Part shown: one piece after another, positions 60,101 through 64,000 of the stretch
Position numbering within the stretch: the first letter of the stretch is position 1
Layout of the letters: the number at the start of each line of letters is the position of its first letter
DNA from: Halichondria panicea
Taxonomy: Eukaryota; Porifera; Demospongiae; Suberitida; Halichondriidae
Direction of reading: 5' to 3'
DNA length: 64,000 nucleotides
Assembly (NCBI RefSeq): GCF_963675165.1
Contig: NC_087377.1
Location: forward strand, 7,705,122-7,769,121
Position numbers and translations under genes: made by a program
The notes under the pieces: model-generated
Told to the model about the DNA's origin: nothing
What the model saw: only the letters and a program-made list of their open reading frames with translations
Databases searched by the model: none

Positions 60101-62858
60101 ATGATTAGATAAGAACATTCAAATCTGATTGGCTAAATACTCATGGTTGCTATGATCTAGACACTGTTTGGGAAGTTTCCATATGATTTAGAAGTCCTCA
60201 GGGCTAGTAGAACCCTCACTGCGTTCGGGATACTACAACTAGCCCTTTGGGCTTCTAAATCATGTAGAAACTTCCTAAACAGTGTCTAACTATTATATAT
60301 ACGCTACCAAATAAGAGTCAAGTTGTGTACATAATTATGTAGTTTTGCTTAAATGCCAGAAGTGCAAGATCGTTTGTTTTCACTATTTTCTCTCCCCCTG
60401 CATGTAGTTGTGCTTTCCCTGTCTGCCCCTGAGTTTGTGTGTGAAGGAGATGGTGTCGTGCAGATCTGCGTCACCTTGGAGACTGACATTGAGAGAGATG
60501 TGGAAGCTACCATAGAGACCGCTGATGCATTCGCAATTGGTAAATCCTATTGGTACAATGCTATAAAAGCGTTGAGGTATCAACTGTTTATTTGTTGGGA
60601 GGGCTATCCATACTAATTATTACTGGTACTGTATACACAATAGATGCACAGTAATAGGCATACTCTGGTTACTGAAGACCTATATACACATGTCGTTGCA
60701 TACATTATAATTATGCACAGCTTATACATTATTCCACCTACACATACTCTCAGATTCTGAAGATTACCAGAGTATTACCGTCACCTACTCCTACTCCGCC
60801 CCCCTATCTTCCCCCCTTACCAACTGCACACTAGTGACAATACTCGACAATGACATTATCGAGCCATGTGAAGACTTCAGGGCCAACCTTAGCTCACCCT
60901 CTGAGAGAGCGGTGCTCAGTCCAAGCTCACTGAGTATCATCATTCATGATGATGAAGGTAAGGGGGGCTATTTTAAGCAATGATGAGGTGTTAATGTTTC
61001 CTCGTGCATGTATTCTGGAAATAGTGGTCATTATTTGTTATTTTGTTTCTAAGGCACCCATTCTAATGCTCCAATTTGGTATGTAAGTATTAATAATTAT
61101 TCTCTTCAAAGGTCACATCTATATATTTGGATGTGTGCCAAATATGTACATAATGATATAGGCTCAAATTGTTTATCCTGACTTGATCAGTATTAAATTG
61201 CTCTGCATGTATATGCAGAGAGAGTTCAAAACAGCCAATTTGCTATTCACCTGTCCCTACTTGTATGTAGACATCACCTCCCCTCTGTTGTTGTTCAACA
61301 ACTCACCTCAAATCAGTGGGAGCGATCTGACAGCCTACTACAACCTGACGGGCTGTGCCAGGGTCACTTGTGAGGTCAGGAATCAACAAGATTGTGAGTT
61401 CTTATAAATTAATACAATACAGTATAGGACGTGTCGTTTACACCAATTTTAATCATTAAATGTTAGTGCATGAAGTCTAATAAACTTTGCAAATACCAGT
61501 CACGGTATACTGCTGTCACAATAATTATTTTAGTGTAATGTCGTTCAATAACTGTCAATAACTGGAGTTATTGAACTCTGATAGATGTAAAAGTGCACTG
61601 ACTTATAAAAACAGCTACAAAATGTTCCAGGTATACAATACCTAAAAGTATTGACATCTAGAAGGTTCTACATCTATTAATATTTTGCCAAGGTCCTAGT
61701 GATTTTCTAAATAAAATTCCTATAGTATATAATAGTGTATGCATGATTGTAATAACACTCTGTTCCGCAGGTTCTCAACCTGTCGGTAGTTTCGAGGGTG
61801 TGTGGTTTGGACAGAATGCGATCAATAGGAGGACACTGCAACAGTTTGCTATTATCGTGGATGCATACTGTCCCAACCAAATAGTCCCAGTGTTCGAGGA
61901 CAGGCCAATCAGAGGTGGTGAGTCTTTCAATTAACAGTCACTCAGTAAGATACTGTACGTAATATAGGTGATGCAAAGACTGTACATGCATGTACTATGA
62001 TTCAGTATTTATGAAGATGCATTCTGTCTGTTCTGAGACTCTCCAACTTATACAGATAATACTCAGTGCAGTCAGCACTTCACTGACCAACAGTATGAGT
62101 TTGACCCCGTCTCTGGAAATGTGACTGTGGAGTGGGAGGGAACTGGACCCGATGCAACTGTTCAAGTTAGCCAGTTTATGTGCAGGTTACCTAACACAGA
62201 CACATTTTCGTGTAAGTTCAGAAGAAAAACTGACTTTAGTCTGCGTATAAGTAACCGTATAGCGAGTAATTATTTTTGTATGGTGGATTTTCGTATTGTA
62301 GAGTCATCTGAAAATTGATCTACCTAACCGCAATAGGTTCTACGTCACTAGAGTTGTATGAATATTCAAAAAACAAAATATTTAATTGGATATATATAAT
62401 TATATAGTTGGTACAAAAATGTCCACTAACGAACCCGCTATATACCGTATAGCGTGTAATTTTCGTGGGGCAAAATATTCGTGGTTTTCGTGGTTGGTGA
62501 TCTGACCACGAATATTTTACCCACAAATGAAGCGACCTTGCCTACCTTACCTGCAGTGCAAGCTCCAACCATGAAAATATTACCCACAAAATGTCTCAAT
62601 ATTGCTGAACCGCGAATATTTTGTCCCCCGAAAATTACCCGCTATACGGTAGTATAATTTTGTGTAGTGCATAATTATAAATCATAAAATAACCGTATTG
62701 CTTTGTGATCACGTTATTTCGTATTTTTATCCAATAAAGGTGTTAGTCCCCTTGTTATCACCGGTCTGTCCTCTGGAAGCCACACCCTCTTAGTCACACC
62801 AGTGGGAATCAGTGGGTGTACAAGGATGGTCACTAGGAGCTTACTCATAACCATCTGA
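45092..62858 (+). CDS. Secreted Sushi-Ig-Calx-beta protein, 45 exons (aggregation-factor-like)
   Basis: A single reading of 45 exons gives about 7.95 kb of coding sequence (about 2,650 codons). It starts at the ATG at 45092 with a signal peptide (MLARVLTVCLMVGILMSNE) and ends at TGA 62856-62858; AATAAA lies at 62976. Order: signal, three Sushi, one Ig-like, 18 Calx-beta, then a C-terminal region over four exons. Every intron is phase 1, and every internal exon except 55387-55529 is a multiple of 3. No membrane span is seen, so it is predicted to be secreted. Calx-beta domains bind calcium through acidic loops in several families. Sponge aggregation-factor core proteins are secreted Calx-beta arrays, which makes a cell-adhesion or self-recognition role plausible. 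Sushi and Ig modules at the front are unlike the aggregation factors I know, so a receptor-like extracellular matrix protein is the alternative. The one broken exon may mean a decaying allele, or a sequence error. Confidence 0.85.
45422..46361 (+). CDS. Exons 2-4: three Sushi (CCP) domains
   Basis: Exons 45422-45619, 45847-46047 and 46149-46361 each encode one Sushi domain. Sushi 1 is complete, with four Cys and the Trp (CPPLLGVTDTD...YECTSGELFEG...TCLADGSWSGVEPICL). Sushi 2 has ACSILSLEDG...FTCVTKGTGLDG...INCTN...GWNDAPPTCE. Sushi 3 has TCPPLEEIANAK...FMCKRGYKLKG...HCNGK...YPPTCK, with the usual Trp replaced by Phe/Arg. Sushi modules mediate protein-protein contacts in complement and adhesion proteins. 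Confidence 0.85.
46430..46705 (+). CDS. Exon 5: Ig-like (I-set) domain lacking both canonical cysteines
   Basis: QPEDEQFVEEGSSVKFRVKA then LIYQWFKDSEMI and VTLAEVGRYAVNVSNDAG follow the I-set pattern, including the core Trp and the G-x-Y tyrosine corner. The two disulphide positions are Arg (KFRV) and Val (YAVNV). Confidence 0.8.
46892..47469 (+). CDS. Exons 6-7: Calx-beta 1 (divergent)
   Basis: Exons 46892-47068 and 47248-47469. The second half has ISIRDDNDLEFDHEFYVGF and ends IIDDG. The first half is weakly conserved. Confidence 0.65.
47575..48155 (+). CDS. Exons 8-9: Calx-beta 2
   Basis: Exons 47575-47733 and 47943-48155. VSFDQANYIIAEGNTLTVTG starts the domain. The second half has LTVEDNNRFEGFHSFVISL and ends ISDFDG. 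Confidence 0.75.
48415..49104 (+). CDS. Exons 10-11: Calx-beta 3
   Basis: Exons 48415-48564 and 48898-49104. The second half reads DYTAIGSLQT, then CVTVSLIDDEILESTQEFSI, and ends VDIMDGEG. Confidence 0.8.
49286..49842 (+). CDS. Exons 12-13: Calx-beta 4
   Basis: Exons 49286-49435 and 49621-49842. VKEGVDMYALFQLVMTNVPS is followed in the second half by VEIVNDEVLDSNSEDIGLFL, ending IILDDE. Confidence 0.8.
50032..50599 (+). CDS. Exons 14-15: Calx-beta 5
   Basis: Exons 50032-50181 and 50366-50599. FESPSYTADEGSSVTLTLAL and then IAILTDNVLEDLELFEVVVS. The end (VVIEQEGSD) lacks the usual D-x-D. Confidence 0.8.
50893..51379 (+). CDS. Exons 16-17: Calx-beta 6
   Basis: Exons 50893-51039 and 51158-51379. 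GDTVAVCATLFGLPANGLEC, then EDFTPVGDFQ and INLTDDNTTEGDEIFFVTVS, ending VNIQDNDS. Confidence 0.85.
51489..52047 (+). CDS. Exons 18-19: Calx-beta 7
   Basis: Exons 51489-51641 and 51829-52047. VREDEGSVSVCVSISGVPSG, then VDFTPDYEVVFPAGLTG and IMNDAMYEGDGQLFNVSF, ending YILEDASDG. Confidence 0.85.
52226..52766 (+). CDS. Exons 20-21: Calx-beta 8
   Basis: Exons 52226-52378 and 52551-52766. VEGVVSVCATISSVPAGGLN, then GEDYVLPGDFQIVFD and ISITDDERVENEQEFVVMVT, ending ITIEDDDS. Confidence 0.85.
52891..53407 (+). CDS. Exons 22-23: Calx-beta 9
   Basis: Exons 52891-53040 and 53189-53407. VTESNFINATVCVELTSLPT, then LGIIDDQIVEDTQSFTLSLV, ending INIMDDDC. Confidence 0.85.
53570..54197 (+). CDS. Exons 24-25: Calx-beta 10 (atypical second half)
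   Basis: Exons 53570-53710 and 53979-54197. The first half is typical (LLNEGKNVPVCVLFSSQLQR). The second reads MVCVSKNNKEDTVKEGTTLS and ends ETANDG, without the I-x-DD...E core. Confidence 0.7.
54320..54839 (+). CDS. Exons 26-27: Calx-beta 11
   Basis: Exons 54320-54460 and 54636-54839. VYENEGAVEICVQLDHLPVG, then EDEDYLSLTATLEWH and VPIINDECVEEKEEVFTVSL, ending VTIQDDDG. Confidence 0.85.
55006..55529 (+). CDS. Exons 28-29: Calx-beta 12, broken second half
   Basis: Exons 55006-55143 and 55387-55529. Exon 29 is 143 bp (not a multiple of 3; siblings are 195-240 bp). It starts in one frame (DPADFTRPLLSEEVVLTPNN) and ends in another (STEDECVLFKESSVTLDIVD then ND). The central I-x-DD-x(3)-E-x-x-E-x-F core is missing, consistent with a deletion of about 60-75 bp near 55440-55455. 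Confidence 0.75.
55737..56294 (+). CDS. Exons 30-31: Calx-beta 13
   Basis: Exons 55737-55874 and 56091-56294. VSESDGFVEVCVSLEGETEV, then CLNLTIQMDSALETNEDFYV, ending VIILDTPS (acidic pair lost). Confidence 0.8.
56564..57095 (+). CDS. Exons 32-33: Calx-beta 14, with RRRR motif
   Basis: Exons 56564-56719 and 56856-57095. GTVFQVCVEVLSPGILERPV, then LADSIVEEDESFNVILGSS, ending VVILNNDC. The second exon carries LLSGRRRRNVSPF, an unusually long insertion that fits a furin-type cleavage site. Confidence 0.85.
57240..57439. mobile_element. MITE, TACCGTA family, copy c (intron 33)
   Basis: It runs from TACCGTAATTTTCGTGGGGT to TTACCCGCTATACGGTA. TTTCGTGGG / CCCACGAAA inverted matches lie inside. It sits fully within the intron between Calx-beta 14 and 15. 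Confidence 0.8.
57557..58044 (+). CDS. Exons 34-35: Calx-beta 15
   Basis: Exons 57557-57694 and 57847-58044. VGEGDGYVTVCASLEGVLER, then CVNVSILEEDIVEPDQVFQI, ending VTILDNDG. Confidence 0.85.
58254..58926 (+). CDS. Exons 36-37: Calx-beta 16
   Basis: Exons 58254-58406 and 58711-58926. VMASEVASPLSVAVVILSGS, then DVIIINDIIVEELLETFTLR, ending FIQEDLTDS. Confidence 0.8.
58407..58665. repeat. Intronic tandem duplication (~135-bp unit)
   Basis: GAAGGGAGATACGTGTGTGT starts at about 58408 and 58542. Both copies continue through GTATCCAGTTTTT. The first copy overlaps the 5' splice site of intron 36, so the second contains a decoy of that junction. Confidence 0.8.
59197..59874 (+). CDS. Exons 38-39: Calx-beta 17
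   Basis: Exons 59197-59331 and 59680-59874. LTEGEGVVICMELVGVLERD, then CVQLSTIDDSTYESTEGLSV, ending VTIVDNDDG. Confidence 0.85.
60158..60288. mobile_element. Intronic hairpin element
   Basis: TAGACACTGTTTGGGAAGTT (60158) faces AACTTCCTAAACAGTGTCTA (60269). The inner TGATTTAGAAG / CTTCTAAATCA also pair. It lies in the intron between Calx-beta 17 and 18. Confidence 0.75.
60408..60957 (+). CDS. Exons 40-41: Calx-beta 18
   Basis: Exons 60408-60539 and 60754-60957. VCEGDGVVQICVTLETDIER, then LVTILDNDIIEPCEDFRANL, ending IIIHDDEG. Confidence 0.85.
61271..62858 (+). CDS. Exons 42-45: C-terminal Cys-containing region, unassigned
   Basis: Exons 61271-61393, 61771-61917, 62056-62211 and 62740-62858 (stop). 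Recognisable text: SPLLLFNNSPQISGSDLTAY, then GSFEGVWFGQNAINRRTLQQ, and VSQFMCRLPNTDTF followed by CVSPLVITGLSSGHTLLVTP. The last pair resembles the 'F-x-C-x-L ... C-x-SP ... GL-x-x-G-H' pattern of some Ig-fold extracellular modules; I cannot name the domain. I see neither a membrane span nor a GPI-type tail. Confidence 0.7.
62443..62651. mobile_element. MITE, TACCGTATAGCG family, copy d (intron 44)
   Basis: It runs from TACCGTATAGCGTGTAATTT to AAATTACCCGCTATACGGTA. GGGGCAAAATATTCGTGG and TGAACCGCGAATATTTTGTCCCC pair inside. It belongs to the same subfamily as copy c. Confidence 0.85.
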
Positions 62859-62975
62859 ACAGTTATTCAGGACATTTTAATGCTGACATACGTGTGTGCT
62901 CCTATTCATATAATGCCTTAGATTATAATTGTCGACAATTTAAAGACAAATAGATAAACATCATAGCTACTATTG

Positions 62976-62981
62976 AATAAA
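62976..62981 (+). terminator. Polyadenylation signal AATAAA
   Basis: It lies 118 bp after the stop codon, followed by a T-rich stretch (GTTTTCTTTATTGTC). Confidence 0.6.
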
Positions 62982-63116
62982 AATGTTTTCTTTATTGTCA
63001 AGTTGACTGAATGTTTTGCATTTTGTGCGTTGTGAGTGTAACCCCCTTGCTGCCTTACAGGATTGACACCTTGTTCTCGACACAGTCTTTTTCGTCAGCT
63101 GAAACACAACTGCATG

Positions 63117-63146
63117 AGAGAGAGAGAGAGAGGGGGGGGGGGGGGG
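63117..63146. repeat. GA then poly-G microsatellite
   Basis: (GA)n passes directly into a run of about 15 G. Confidence 0.9.
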
Positions 63147-63639
63147 TAAATAATTATGGTAAACAAGATAAAAATCAATGGCCAAAAAATCTGTGTGACT
63201 AAAATATAATTGTTTAGTTAATGATCTTTACCCACAATAACAGCTTGAAACTTGCACTTGACAACATTAATATATAGGTCAAATTACTTGCCAAGGATTG
63301 TTCACAGTACATTATTGTTATCCTTGTAACTAAAGCTCAGACAATTAATTAAGACACAGACTCTTGAGACCACCGGCACACCTGCAGTAAAAACTTGTGA
63401 TAATAAACCGTCTTTGTCACATAAATATTTAACAAAGAAGATAAGCAACTCCGAAGCTATACTTCTGCTTTTCTAACGTCATTATAACATCGACTACATT
63501 ATATCCATAGCCAGCCGGCCGTGCAGCTAAGTCTCAGCTATGGTCTCAGAGTCATGTGCACTAGCTAAATAGGTGACTGACAACATGAACAAACTGCATC
63601 AAATTAAACACGGTGAACTCAAACGCTTCCACTCACCCC

Positions 63640-64000
63640 ATGACATCTTAATTTTGTCACTTATAATTTTTGTTTCTAGGGCACCTATTCTATTGCTCCA
63701 ATTTGGTACGTACGTATCAATAACTATTCTCTTCAAAGGTCACATCAATCTGCATTTATGCAACTGTGGTGTTATAGATATAGGCTCTTAGAAATTCAAC
63801 TTAATTGTTGATCCTGACTTGAAGTATTACATACGTACAGAAAGAGTTTATTTGCTATAAGTTTTTCCCTGTTCCTATATACTTGTATGTAGACATCACC
63901 TCCCCTCTGTTGTTGTTCAACAACTTGCCTCAAATCAGTGGGAGAGATCTGACAGCTTACTACAACCTGACAGGCTGTGCCAGAGTAACTTATAAGGTCA
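63640..64000 (+). pseudogene. Second copy of the gene's 3' part (exon 42 region), truncated by the window
   Basis: The sequence repeats 61040-61384: GGCACCTATTCTATTGCTCC, CTCTTCAAAGGTCACATC, then a GTATGTAG acceptor (ending 63890) and ACATCACCTCCCCTCTGTTG of exon 42. The exon is open to the window end with few changes, but TGT (Cys) of exon 42 is TAT (Tyr) at about 63991. No equivalent of the Calx-beta exons precedes it. Whether it is the start of a paralogue tail, an alternative 3' end or a dead duplicate cannot be told here. Confidence 0.75.

Noticed and set aside
1..64000. tRNA or rRNA genes
   Set aside because: I looked for tRNA A/B-box pairs and conserved rRNA segments by eye and found none I could support; a covariance-model scan would be decisive.

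Overview
This window is animal nuclear DNA, most likely from a sponge (demosponge). It is AT-rich, its genes are split by short GT-AG introns, and it carries many small inverted-repeat elements. The main gene encodes a secreted protein with about 18 Calx-beta domains in the exon style known from sponge aggregation-factor genes. The sponge assignment is an inference; no rRNA or organelle gene is present to confirm it.

Layout. 1-4200: non-coding, with a diverged duplicated block, a foldback element and a TACCGTATAGCG MITE. 4389-5392: a small ubiquitin-specific-protease-like gene whose catalytic Cys is Gly. 5400-30000: repeat-dominated. It holds a broken tyrosine-recombinase-retrotransposon gag-like ORF (6116-7003), long inverted-repeat elements, two tandem-repeat regions (12.4-13.7 kb and 13.9-15.3 kb), a broken DDE transposase (18.4-19.3 kb), a transposon-type zinc-finger ORF (21.9-22.4 kb), and a MITE split by a second element with a 7-bp target-site duplication (24.6-25.65 kb).

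31.2-63 kb is gene-bearing. A minus-strand Death-domain protein (31190-32332) is followed by a 68-bp perfect palindrome. Next is a minus-strand metzincin-type zinc metalloprotease (35141-36148, possible signal exon at 37019). Then comes a plus-strand type I membrane receptor (38601-40949) whose cytoplasmic tail has five YxxV/I tyrosine motifs. From 45092 to 62858 runs a 45-exon gene of about 2,650 codons: signal peptide, three Sushi domains, one cysteine-less Ig-like domain, 18 Calx-beta domains each split over two exons, and a Cys-containing C-terminal region. Every internal exon is phase 1-1 and a multiple of 3 except one (55387-55529), which is short and frame-broken. At 63640-64000 a second copy of that gene's 3' part begins and runs off the window.

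The genes from 31 to 63 kb share a theme: death signalling, extracellular proteolysis, tyrosine-signalling surface receptor, and modular adhesion/recognition protein. A functional link between them is only inferred from proximity and domain type. Most of the remaining open frames are shadows or repeat relics. All exon boundaries were read by eye from splice signals and phase agreement, without transcripts.
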